Shown here in pieces: positions 1-6,347 of a stretch of DNA of 12,084 nucleotides (position 1 is the first letter of the stretch; the number at the start of each line of letters is the position of its first letter). A program made the translations under genes and the position numbers. The notes under the pieces were generated by a model. That model was given only the letters and a program-made list of their open reading frames with translations, did not search any database and was not told the DNA's origin. The DNA lies in contig CAZWVJ010000041.1 of NCBI GenBank assembly GCA_964636865.1, forward strand, positions 1-12,084. The letters run 5' to 3'. The DNA is from B1SED10-75 sp964636865. GTDB lineage: Bacteria; Bacillota; Dethiobacteria; DTU022; PWGO01.

Positions 1-967
1 GGCCGTAGACCACGTAGCTGTGTCCGGTAATCCAACCAAGATCCGCGGTGCACCAATAGATGTCATCGTCTTTATAATCAAAAACATAACGGAACGTAGT
101 GTTAACTCCTACAAGGTAACCGCCGGTGGTATGAAGTATTCCCTTGGGTTTCCCGGTAGTACCACTGCTGTATAGGATAAATAGGGGATCTTCTGCATCC
201 ATTTCCTCAGGAGAACAGCTTTCTTCGGTGTTGTTCATTAGCTCATCCCACAAATGGTCTCGTCCCGGTTTTAACTCAAAAGGTGTATCGGTTCGCTTTA
301 ACACTATAACTTTTTCCAGCGACGGGCATTCGTCTATAATCGTCCCGGCATTGGCTATCATAGGAATCTCTTTACCTTTGCGGTTAGAGCCGTTGGCAGT
401 GACAAGTAATTTCGAACCGGAAGCGTCAATTCTGTCCCGCAGCGCCTCAGGGCTGTATCCTCCAAAAACAACACTGTGGACAGCCCCAATCCTTGTACAC
501 GCCAGCATGGTTATCACGGTTTCCGGCAACATGGGCATCCAAATGGTAACTGTGTCTCCTTTTCCTATACCCATCTGCTTAAGAACATTAGCCGCTTTGC
601 AAACCTCCACAAGAAGTTCCTTGTATGTAAGGCTTACCACATCACCTTTTTCACCTTCAAATACAATTGCTCTTTTGTTGCCTCGTCCTTCGTCAATATG
701 GCGGTCCAGGCAGTTATACGATACATTGAGTTTACCTTCGGTAAACCACTGGTAATATGGAGGGTTGCTTTCGTCAAACACGGTTTCCCATTTACGGAAC
801 CATTTTAGTCCCTCAGCCATCTTTTCCCAGAAATCAATGCCATCGGTTTTTGCCATGTTGTACAGTTCGTTATTGTTGATCAGAGCATTTTTTTGGAAAT
901 TTTCACTGGGATAGAAAAGTTCTGAATCGCCTTCATTTAACATTTTATCATCGTTTGAAGTGGCCAT
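1..967 (-). CDS. acs: Acetyl-CoA synthetase-type acyl-CoA ligase, N-terminal half (partial, runs off left edge)
   Basis: AMP-forming acyl-CoA ligase that would activate acetate (or a similar short acid such as propionate) with ATP and CoA in the cytosol. About 322 N-terminal residues are visible, roughly half of the ~650 usual for the family. The N-terminal ACAS_N-type region (FYPSENFQ..., then DFWEKMAEGLKWFRKWE) precedes the AMP-binding domain. The ATP-binding P-loop motif YSSGTTGKPKG lies at about residues 266-276, and DLGWITGHSYVVYG lies near the window edge. The start is the ATG at 967, preceded by a good AGGAG site; no earlier in-frame start has comparable support. It begins 42 bases after the rubredoxin stop, so it is probably co-transcribed with that gene. 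The catalytic C-terminal lid with the lysine acetylation site lies outside the window, so acetate versus propionate preference cannot be judged. Confidence 0.9.
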   Translation of the reverse strand, partial: MATSNDDKMLNEGDSELFYPSENFQKNALINNNELYNMAKTDGIDFWEKMAEGLKWFRKWETVFDESNPPYYQWFTEGKLNVSYNCLDRHIDEGRGNKRAIVFEGEKGDVVSLTYKELLVEVCKAANVLKQMGIGKGDTVTIWMPMLPETVITMLACTRIGAVHSVVFGGYSPEALRDRIDASGSKLLVTANGSNRKGKEIPMIANAGTIIDECPSLEKVIVLKRTDTPFELKPGRDHLWDELMNNTEESCSPEEMDAEDPLFILYSSGTTGKPKGILHTTGGYLVGVNTTFRYVFDYKDDDIYWCTADLGWITGHSYVVYG

Positions 968-1009
968 TTGGATGCCTCCTTGTTAAAACATATTAAATTA
1001 ATTTTTTGC

Positions 1010-1174
1010 TTATTCGTCAACAGGGGAAAAATCTTCTTTTCCTACCCCACACAGGGGGCATACCCAGTCGTCAGATACATTTTCAAATGCCGTTCCCGGC
1101 TCCACCCCATTTTCCGGGTCACCCTGCTCCGGATCATACACATAATCACATACATCGCACTGGTACTTTTGCAT
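1010..1174 (-). CDS. Rubredoxin
   Basis: Small cytosolic electron carrier with one Fe(Cys)4 centre, in anaerobes usually a donor to rubrerythrin, superoxide reductase or flavodiiron proteins. The 54-residue length is typical. It starts MQKYQCDVCDYVYDP, and the two CxxC/CPLC knuckles place the iron ligands at C6, C9, C39 and C42, with the conserved DPENGVEPGT segment between them. I chose the ATG at 1174 over the in-frame ATG at 1207 because AAGGGGA lies just upstream of 1174 and family members begin M-x-K-Y-x-C. It has its own promoter (see 1217-1262) but is followed at 42 bases by the acs-like gene. No oxidative-stress partner is adjacent, so its redox partner is unknown; hybrid cluster protein, encoded just upstream, is one possibility (inference). 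Confidence 0.95.
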   Translation of the reverse strand: MQKYQCDVCDYVYDPEQGDPENGVEPGTAFENVSDDWVCPLCGVGKEDFSPVDE

Positions 1175-1216
1175 AATTAATTTCCCCTTTTCCATATATT
1201 TAAACAATCCGAAACA

Positions 1217-1262
1217 ATATTTATGGCAATAAATATGTTATACCATATGACTGACATGTCAA
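1217..1262 (-). promoter_or_regulatory. Rubredoxin promoter with candidate operator palindrome
   Basis: On the minus strand a consensus -35 TTGACA (1257-1262) is followed after 16 bp by TAACAT (1235-1240), a 4/6 match to the -10 box. Directly downstream, overlapping the -10 by two bases, is a perfect inverted repeat ATATTTAT-TGCC-ATAAATAT (1217-1236). A second short palindrome, TGACATGTCA, overlaps the -35 at 1252-1261. The promoter placement is seen in the sequence; its regulation by a dimeric repressor is inferred from the symmetry and position. Confidence 0.6.
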
Positions 1263-1324
1263 GAGCTAATTTGAAATCTCACATCCTGTCCTATTAATCT
1301 CTTAATGTCCGTAAGTGCAATTTT

Positions 1325-2965
1325 TTACAGCATAGTTTTTAAATCTTCTTCGGCAGTGGTAATACCGTCGATACCAAAATTGTCCACCAGGACCCGGGCC
1401 ACATTTTCCGAAAGGAATCCGGGCAAAGTGGGGCCCAGATGTATGTTTTGTATGCCCAGGGATAACAACGAAAGTAAAACTATTACTGCTTTTTGCTCAT
1501 ACCAGGCAATATTGTACACAATGGGCAGCTTGTTGATATCGTCCAGCTCGAACACTTCTTTGAGCTTAAGGGCTACCACCGCCAGGGAGTAGGAATCGTT
1601 GCACTGGCCGGCGTCCAGCACCCGGGGAATGCCGCCGATATCACCCAGGTCTAACTTGTTATAGCGATACTTGGCACAACCTGCCGTCAGGATAATGGAA
1701 TCTTCGGGCAATCCTTGGGCAAAATCCGTATAATACTGGCGGGTCTTGTGACGGCCGTCGCAGCCGGCCATTACTACAAACCTCTTTACCGCACCTGACT
1801 TGACCGCTTCTACTACTTTATCAGCCAGGTTCAGCACCTGTTCATGAGCAAAACCTCCCACTATTTTACCCTGCTCCAGCTCTTGAGGAGGAGAACATTT
1901 TTTAGCATGTTCAATAAGAGAGCTAAAATCTTTAGCTCCACCGGGAGCCCTGTCCGGAATATGTTTTACCCCGGGATGTCCCACGGGGCCGGTGGAATAA
2001 ATCCGATCAATATACTCATCTTTGGGGGGAACCAGGCAATTAGTAGTTAGCAACACAGGCCCGTTGAAAGTGGCAAACTCCTCCCGCTGTTTCCACCAAG
2101 AACCGCCATAATTTCCTACAAAGTGATCATACTTCTTGAAAAATGGATAGTAGTGAGCAGGAAGCATCTCCCCGTGCGTATAAACATCTACTCCGCTTCC
2201 TTTGGTTTGCTCCAAGAGTTCTTCCAGATCTTTCAGGTCATGGCCGCTTATGAGGATGGCAGGATTGTTTCGCACTCCAATGTTGACCTCGGTCATTTCC
2301 GGGTTGCCGTAGGTAGATGTATTGGCTTTATCCAGCAGGGCCATTACTTCTAATCCATACTTCCCTGCTTCCAAGGCCAGGTTAGTTAAATCTTCCGCAG
2401 ACAAGCTATCATCAAGGGTAGCTGCTAAAGCTTTTTTCATGAATTTGCTAACGTCATCCTGAGTATATCCCAGTACTTGGGCATGTTCTGCATAGGCAGC
2501 CAGCCCCTTTGTCCCGTAAGTGATCAATTCCCTCAGGGAACGGACATCTTTATTTTCCGTTGCCAAAACGCCCACTTGCTGGGCTTTTTGAGCAAATTCA
2601 TCTTCGGTGCTGCCGTTCCAGGTTATGGCATCATGCAAATTATCCTCACTCCATCCTTTTCCTTTGAGCTCTTCTTTAACCTGTTCTCTCAAACGCAATG
2701 CTTCTTTAACTTTGTCCACAAAATGGTCGCGGGAAAAATTAACGTTGGTGATGGTATTAAACAAGCTCTCCATTATAAACGAGTTAACCTCATCCTGCTT
2801 TATTCCCTTTTCTTCCGCTTCCAGACTGACACTGGAAAGGCCTTTGAGCACATAAATTAACATGTCTTGCATTTCCGCTACATCCGCCGTTTTGCCGCAT
2901 ACTCCTTTCTTGGTGCATCCCTCATTTTTTGCTGTTTCCTGACATTGAAAACAAAACATTTTCAT
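1325..2965 (-). CDS. hcp: Hybrid cluster protein (Hcp, hydroxylamine/NO reductase)
   Basis: Cytosolic iron-sulfur enzyme with a cubane cluster and a hybrid Fe-S-O cluster. It reduces hydroxylamine in vitro and is linked to nitric oxide detoxification and protein S-nitrosylation in vivo. The length is 546 residues, normal for the long class I type. The N-terminal cubane ligands are C5, C8, C17 and C23 (C-x2-C-x8-C-x5-C). Hybrid-cluster ligands match the family: His in ISGHDL, Glu in THGEML, C310 (TTNCLVPP), C402 (MAGCDGRHK, the expected persulfide Cys), C430 (TAGCAKYR), C455 (DAGQCNDSYS), and E490/K492 (WYEQKAV). ATG 2965 has GGAG only 4 bases upstream; ATG 2959 (MFCFQC) is the alternative. 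The gene starts 53 bases after a ferredoxin gene, a likely electron donor. Its operon promoter appears to be the one at 4310-4362. Confidence 0.97.
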   Translation of the reverse strand: MKMFCFQCQETAKNEGCTKKGVCGKTADVAEMQDMLIYVLKGLSSVSLEAEEKGIKQDEVNSFIMESLFNTITNVNFSRDHFVDKVKEALRLREQVKEELKGKGWSEDNLHDAITWNGSTEDEFAQKAQQVGVLATENKDVRSLRELITYGTKGLAAYAEHAQVLGYTQDDVSKFMKKALAATLDDSLSAEDLTNLALEAGKYGLEVMALLDKANTSTYGNPEMTEVNIGVRNNPAILISGHDLKDLEELLEQTKGSGVDVYTHGEMLPAHYYPFFKKYDHFVGNYGGSWWKQREEFATFNGPVLLTTNCLVPPKDEYIDRIYSTGPVGHPGVKHIPDRAPGGAKDFSSLIEHAKKCSPPQELEQGKIVGGFAHEQVLNLADKVVEAVKSGAVKRFVVMAGCDGRHKTRQYYTDFAQGLPEDSIILTAGCAKYRYNKLDLGDIGGIPRVLDAGQCNDSYSLAVVALKLKEVFELDDINKLPIVYNIAWYEQKAVIVLLSLLSLGIQNIHLGPTLPGFLSENVARVLVDNFGIDGITTAEEDLKTML

Positions 2966-3018
2966 CAAACTCCTTTCTTTTTATTTATTAACTGTTGCCT
3001 GTGAATTTCTTTTAATCT

Positions 3019-3204
3019 TTACTCGGTGATTTCAATAGCCTCAGAGGGGCAGTCCTCTGCAGCTTCCCGACATGCATCATGAAATTCTTCCGGAACAGGA
3101 TCCAGTTTGACTTTAGCTTTATCATCCTCAACTTCAAAAACCTCCGGACAAATATCTTCACATATGCCGCATGCCGTGCACTCATCATTAACTGTAACTT
3201 GCAT
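3019..3204 (-). CDS. Single [4Fe-4S] ferredoxin
   Basis: Cytosolic low-potential electron carrier of 61 residues. It begins MQVTVNDECTACGICEDICP. The ligand pattern resembles Thermotoga/Desulfovibrio one-cluster ferredoxins: C9, C12, C15 and C52 would bind the single [4Fe-4S] cluster, while C19 and C45 are placed like the disulfide pair of that family. The chain between the Cys groups is acidic (VEVEDDKAKVKLDPVPEEF), and the second motif CPSEAI has lost the other ligands. AAAGGGGG lies upstream of the ATG. It sits 45 bases behind the MetE-like gene and 53 bases ahead of hcp, all on one strand, which suggests one transcript and a role feeding electrons to Hcp (inference). Confidence 0.93.
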   Translation of the reverse strand: MQVTVNDECTACGICEDICPEVFEVEDDKAKVKLDPVPEEFHDACREAAEDCPSEAIEITE

Positions 3205-3249
3205 TGATTTACACCCCCTTTCTATCCAGTAATGAAAAATTTTCTACTT

Positions 3250-4275
3250 TCAACTCCCTTTCATTTCATCTTTGATTCTTGCGGAAACATGCCGGAGCAG
3301 TTTAAAAGATTTTTCTACTGTTTGCTCACCATCGGCGTTTATCAGGCAACAACGCGCGGGAGCAAGCCAGGACTGAGAAAATAATTGTTCCCGGGAAATA
3401 CCTTTATCCATTAAAAAGCTCCACATATTATTTATTTTTTGATACATGCTTTCCAAATTTTCTGCTTCAAATTCTTCCGTGAGAGTAGGAGTAATTCCCC
3501 AGGAGATAATTCCCCCTCTTTGCAAAAAAGATTGGAGTTCATCGGTGTAACGCGTAAAATTATGCCCCCAGGCCAGGGTATCTACCGAAAGAACATCCAG
3601 TTCAAGTTGCAGCAAAAATGACCAATCGGGATTGCCGCAAAGATGGACTCCCTTAGGGCCGGGAAATTGCTCCAGAAAATACTGATAATCTTGAAACGCT
3701 TTGTCATCGTTATAACCGGTAAAAGCCATAAAAAGTAATTCCAAGCCCGGTTCGTCTACCCAAACAAAGGCGCCGTCATGCTTGGCTTTCAATTCGTTAT
3801 ACTGGGCTTGTAATTTCTTGGCCATAAATTCAAATAAAATTTGTCTTATCTCTTCGTTGTAGGCTATTGACCTTTTATTCTTATCAACAATTTTTAAGCC
3901 ATAGCTTATGGGGCCTATACTTTGTCCCCTGATATAAGAATAAGAAGATAAATCCTGCTCCAAAAACTTGTGGAAGACCGCTGAATATTCGGGAGTAAGC
4001 TTGAAATATTCTTCATCCTCCCAGTGATTAAACAATTCATCCAGCTCTTCATAAAATCTCTCCGAAGAGAGGCTTATTTCCCTCTTTTCCGTATCTATAA
4101 TTATGCCGGGGAAATGTTCCGAGACCTGGGCATACATATCCTCATAAAAACTGACTTTGGGAAGCTGAGGCCAGTACGGTATGTCCAGGGAAAGAGCAAG
4201 GTTTAGAGCTCGTTCTATGTCTGTATGAGGCATGATTCCCATGGCCGTGGTTTGGCAGTGACCTTCCAATTTCAT
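3250..4275 (-). CDS. Short MetE-like protein (UroD/MetE superfamily, methionine synthase core type)
   Basis: 341-residue protein resembling the catalytic half of cobalamin-independent methionine synthase or the UroD-type methyltransferases; full MetE is about 750 residues. Signs: GIMPHTD at residues 12-19, DEPG at 174-177, the zinc-type HLCGNPDW with H211 and C213, WGITPT at 259-264, and the distal C309/C310 in LAPARCCLINADGE. His, Cys and Cys are spaced as the zinc ligands that activate thiols in this superfamily. The N-terminal folate-binding half of MetE is absent, so the methyl donor could be a corrinoid protein or another methyl compound; this is inference, and the substrate is not known. 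ATG 4275 follows GGGAGGG at a good distance, which makes the upstream ATG at 4302 unlikely. It is the first gene of a probable operon with ferredoxin and hcp. Confidence 0.8.
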   Translation of the reverse strand: MKLEGHCQTTAMGIMPHTDIERALNLALSLDIPYWPQLPKVSFYEDMYAQVSEHFPGIIIDTEKREISLSSERFYEELDELFNHWEDEEYFKLTPEYSAVFHKFLEQDLSSYSYIRGQSIGPISYGLKIVDKNKRSIAYNEEIRQILFEFMAKKLQAQYNELKAKHDGAFVWVDEPGLELLFMAFTGYNDDKAFQDYQYFLEQFPGPKGVHLCGNPDWSFLLQLELDVLSVDTLAWGHNFTRYTDELQSFLQRGGIISWGITPTLTEEFEAENLESMYQKINNMWSFLMDKGISREQLFSQSWLAPARCCLINADGEQTVEKSFKLLRHVSARIKDEMKGS

Positions 4276-4309
4276 TTTTATCCCTCCCGATAAATTAATC
4301 ATATTTAAA

Positions 4310-4362
4310 TATATTACTAACTATGTTAGTAATATAATATCCTGCTATTTTTCATTTGTCAA
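4310..4362 (-). promoter_or_regulatory. Promoter and 27-bp operator palindrome of the MetE-like/ferredoxin/hcp operon
   Basis: Minus-strand -35 TTGACA (4357-4362), a 17-bp spacer and -10 TATTAT (4334-4339) make a near-consensus sigma-A promoter. Overlapping the -10 and the start region is a perfect inverted repeat at 4310-4336 with core TTACTAAC-ATA-GTTAGTAA (minus strand) and AT-rich extensions on both sides. This position would block RNA polymerase, so a dimeric repressor is inferred. Related half-sites cover the rrf2 promoter at 5180-5205, which makes the Rrf2 protein a candidate binder. Confidence 0.75.
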
Positions 4363-4389
4363 TAGCAAAATTTTATTCAGTTTTTTTTG

Positions 4390-4451
4390 CCTTTTCTAAC
4401 TATATTAACCCCTACTAACCCTCTCTAATCCTTTCTATTCCCCCTCTAAAA
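4390..4451 (-). repeat. Six degenerate 10-bp phased repeats between tetR-like and MetE-like genes
   Basis: Read on the minus strand directly after the TetR stop codon, the sequence divides into units TTTTAGAGGGG, GAATAGAAAG, GATTAGAGAG, GGTTAGTAGG, GGTTAATATA and GTTAGAAAAGG. The TTAG-like core recurs every 9-11 bases, close to one helical turn. It ends next to an A-tract (T-run on the plus strand at 4379-4388) and lies about 30-90 bp upstream of the -35 box of the MetE-like operon. It may be curved DNA or a set of protein sites on one face of the helix; function unknown. No terminator hairpin was seen here. Confidence 0.55.
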
Positions 4452-5042
4452 TCACTGGTGAACCAATCCTTCATAAAATAACTTTGTTGTTTCCTCCATT
4501 ACTCTTTCAAAAACTCTTTCTTTGTGTTTTCCTTCCTGTTCGCGAGAAAGGTATTCTCTCATAACTGCCTCGATTGAACCAAAAAGCATCATAGATAAAG
4601 CTTCCGGGTCAACCTCCCTCAATTCTCCCCGGTTTCTCCCATCTAATATTATCTCCTCAAAAATTTTCCGCAGGGCAGGCCTTCTACTGCAACCTTTGCT
4701 GGTATGCTGACGCTCTTCCAGGATAATCTTGATTAGCTCCGGGTTTTCCTTTACTTCTGTAAAATGTTTTTCCATAATGCTACGAAGTTTTTCTACGGAT
4801 GATAAATTTTCTTGTTTTAACTTCTCATAGAATGTTTTCCTTTTTTGATACTCCACTTCAAAAATGTACTCCAAAACATCTGCCTTGTTTTGGAAATAAT
4901 TATAAATGGTTCCTACTGCCACTCCAGCCTCCTTGGCCACCTTATCCGTTGTAGTATTGTGGAAACCCTGTTCTGCAAAAACTTTTATGGCCGCCTTACG
5001 AATAACTTCTCTTTTATCTGTCTCTTTCATCATCTCGTTCAT
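4452..5042 (-). CDS. TetR-family repressor, FadR/YsiA-like
   Basis: 196-residue cytosolic DNA-binding regulator. The N-terminal TetR helix-turn-helix covers about residues 11-57 (KVFAEQGFHNTTTDKVAKEAGV, then GTIYNYFQNKADVL). The C-terminal ligand domain (HFTEVKENPELIKIILEE, then IEAVMREYLSRE) resembles the fatty-acyl-CoA-responsive FadR/YsiA group. The start is ATG 5042, with AGGAGG six bases upstream; the ATG at 5075 lacks a site. Its own promoter contains a TGAATGA-N4-TCATTCA palindrome nearly identical to the one at the permease promoter at 6348-6398, so autorepression plus repression of the permease pair is likely. The Bacillus FadR box, as I recall it, has the same TGAATGA/TCATTCA arms. 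The inducer here is unknown; an acyl-CoA is one guess. Confidence 0.9.
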   Translation of the reverse strand: MNEMMKETDKREVIRKAAIKVFAEQGFHNTTTDKVAKEAGVAVGTIYNYFQNKADVLEYIFEVEYQKRKTFYEKLKQENLSSVEKLRSIMEKHFTEVKENPELIKIILEERQHTSKGCSRRPALRKIFEEIILDGRNRGELREVDPEALSMMLFGSIEAVMREYLSREQEGKHKERVFERVMEETTKLFYEGLVHQ

Positions 5043-5081
5043 AAGCCCCTCCTGTTTGTTGAATATATTTACCAATCGCCT

Positions 5082-5128
5082 ATGAATGATGCCTCATTCA
5101 TTTTATCAAATTTCTTCATTTATTACAA
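5082..5128 (-). promoter_or_regulatory. tetR-like promoter with TetR operator
   Basis: Minus-strand -35 TTGTAA (5123-5128), a 17-bp spacer and -10 TAAAAT (5100-5105). The perfect inverted repeat ATGAATGA-N4-TCATTCAT at 5082-5101 overlaps the last two bases of the -10 box. Its core differs at one of 18 positions from the palindrome in front of the permease genes. Autoregulation is inferred. Confidence 0.75.
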
Positions 5129-5166
5129 CTACAACATTGTGTATCAAATTTATATTTAGGTAAAAT

Positions 5167-5205
5167 TTGCATAAAAACTGTTAGTAAGATATAATTATTA
5201 CTGAC
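5167..5205 (+). promoter_or_regulatory. rrf2 promoter with candidate autoregulatory half-sites
   Basis: A weak -35 TTGCAT (5167-5172), a 17-bp spacer and a perfect -10 TATAAT (5190-5195). The -10 box is flanked by GTTAGTAA (5180-5187) and TTACTGAC (5198-5205), an inverted pair with one mismatch and a 10-bp gap. GTTAGTAA is exactly the arm of the operator in front of the MetE-like operon. TTACTGAC followed by TTAGTTA (to 5212) also resembles one diverged copy of that whole palindrome. Confidence 0.55.
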
Positions 5206-5252
5206 TTAGTTATATATTATATGCTAAAACTAAATGGTGGTGAATAGATCAA

Positions 5253-5654
5253 ATGACGGTAATAACCAAAAAAGCAGAATATGCGGTAATATGCCTGGTA
5301 GAGCTGGCCTCTTTAAAGGATAATGAATCCACCACTACCAAAAGTATCGCCGAGAAACAGGAGATACCGGAAAACCTGGCAGTCCAAATTTTGGCGCAAT
5401 TGAACAAAGCCGGTTGGACTAAAGGTCAACGAGGGCCCTCCGGAGGAGTATCCCTGGCTCGGGATCCAGCTACCATAACGGTTAAGGACGTTATAGAACT
5501 TTTTGATGGGCCGATAACCATTACCAGGTGCCTTATGCAAGATACTCCCTGTAAAAACCGGAGTTACTGTAATTTAAGAACTGTCTGGCAGGAAGCCCAG
5601 CAGACCATGACGGAAAGACTGGCCGGCACCACCATCGCCGATTTGCTCTTATGA
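5253..5654 (+). CDS. Rrf2-family iron-sulfur transcription regulator
   Basis: 133-residue winged-helix regulator. Its N-terminal domain has the family pattern: KKAEYAVICLVELA at the start, IAEKQEIPENLAVQILAQLNKAGW as the recognition region, and RGPSGGVSLARDP as the wing. Three cysteines, C93, C100 and C106 (C-x6-C-x5-C), sit where IscR and NsrR bind an iron-sulfur cluster, so it probably senses NO, redox state or iron-sulfur status. GGTGGTG lies upstream of ATG 5253. Its promoter carries half-sites matching the operator of the MetE-like/ferredoxin/hcp operon. Since hcp is a classic target of the NO sensor NsrR in other bacteria, an NO-responsive role is attractive but inferred. It is followed by two damaged small redox genes on the same strand. 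Confidence 0.92.
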   Translation: MTVITKKAEYAVICLVELASLKDNESTTTKSIAEKQEIPENLAVQILAQLNKAGWTKGQRGPSGGVSLARDPATITVKDVIELFDGPITITRCLMQDTPCKNRSYCNLRTVWQEAQQTMTERLAGTTIADLLL

Positions 5655-5697
5655 ACATAAGCCTCCGGAGAATATACTGTTTTACAAAAATCTTTTC

Positions 5698-6067
5698 ATG
5701 ACTGAAAAAAAGAGATCCCCATCCAGCCGAAGAAGTAGCAAAGGAAAAACTAGGTTTCACCCCGCCTGCCTTTAAAGTGGCTGAAAAACTTGGCAATGAC
5801 TTTATGGAAGTAATAGGTGATTACTACCAAATTATCTATACTGAAGAAGTTATCCCGCTCAAGTACAAGGCCCTTATGGCTATTGCTACGGGGCTAATGG
5901 CAGACCATAATTCTAAAGTGATGATCGACACCAAAAAAGCACTTGAATTCGGCGCTAACAAGGAAGAAATAATTGAAGTATTAAGAATGTGCATATGGTG
6001 TAACGGTGCACCGCAAATGATGAAAATAGTACCAGAAGTTTTAAATTATCTGGAAAAAAAGGAATAG
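5698..6067 (+). pseudogene. AhpD-like / carboxymuconolactone decarboxylase family protein, frameshifted
   Basis: Small all-helical protein of the AhpD/CMD superfamily (TEEVIPLKYKALMAIATGLMADHNSKV, then KKALEFGANKEEIIEVLRM). From ATG 5698 the reading MTEKK goes out of frame within a run of seven A at 5705-5711. Removing one A gives MTEKRDPHPAEEVAKEKLG and a continuous 122-residue protein, a normal length. Without that, the intact frame has only a GTG at 5777 deep in the fold. No convincing ribosome site precedes 5698. The canonical CxxC helix position reads ADHNSK, and the only Cys pair is CIWC near the C terminus. It may be a true pseudogene, a homopolymer sequencing error, or a gene read through slippage on the A run. 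It lies 43 bases after the rrf2 stop. Confidence 0.75.
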
Positions 6068-6125
6068 GTCTTCGATGATTTCAGGAAAGATGATTCCGGT
6101 AAAGCCAATATAGGAGGTAGATGTT

Positions 6126-6302
6126 ATGCCCCATAAAATCACTGATGAATGCATATTGTGCGGCACCTGTGCAGACGAATGCCCGGAAGATGCTATCAGC
6201 GAATGAGAAGAAATTTACGTAATTGATCCGGAGAAATGCATCGATTGTGGAGCCTGCGCTGATGTATGCCCTGTAGATGCAATATTTGAAGATGAAGATT
6301 GA
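6126..6302 (+). pseudogene. 2[4Fe-4S] ferredoxin with in-frame TGA
   Basis: A 58-residue clostridial-type ferredoxin reading frame. It has AGGAGG ahead of the ATG and two complete cluster motifs: CILCGTCADECPEDAI in the first half and CIDCGACADVCPVDAI in the second. Codon 27 (6204-6206), in the linker AISE-stop-EEIYVID, is TGA. Family members usually have Gly there, so a single GGA to TGA change explains it. All eight Cys ligands are otherwise intact, which suggests a recent mutation or a base-call error. Read-through as selenocysteine is unlikely because the site is not a Cys position. It follows the broken AhpD-like gene and precedes a terminator hairpin, so it ends the rrf2 transcript. Confidence 0.8.
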
Positions 6303-6308
6303 ATATGG

Positions 6309-6346
6309 TGCAGCACGGCTTACCTGGCTGTGCTGCATTAATTCTT
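6309..6346 (+). terminator. Intrinsic terminator after the ferredoxin pseudogene
   Basis: TGCAGCACGGC (6309-6319) pairs with GCTGTGCTGCA (6327-6337) to form an 11-bp stem with one G-U pair and a 7-base loop, followed by TTAATTCTTATT. It would end the rrf2 transcript just before the permease promoter. Confidence 0.8.
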
Positions 6347-6347
6347 A

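Noticed and set aside
144..808. Plus-strand open frames across the left edge
   Set aside because: They lie antisense to the acetyl-CoA synthetase gene, have no ribosome site, and their translations resemble no protein; the minus-strand frame is clearly the real one.
5651..5701. Start of the AhpD-like gene at the ATG overlapping the rrf2 stop (ATGA at 5651-5654)
   Set aside because: It is in the right frame but meets TGA at 5699-5701, and the short peptide MNISLRRIYCFTKIFS does not look like the family's N terminus.
6204..6206. Selenocysteine or alternative-code reading of the in-frame TGA in the ferredoxin
   Set aside because: The position is normally Gly in the family, not Cys. I saw no convincing SECIS-like hairpin, and TGA ends several intact genes in this window, so a TGA=Gly code is excluded.
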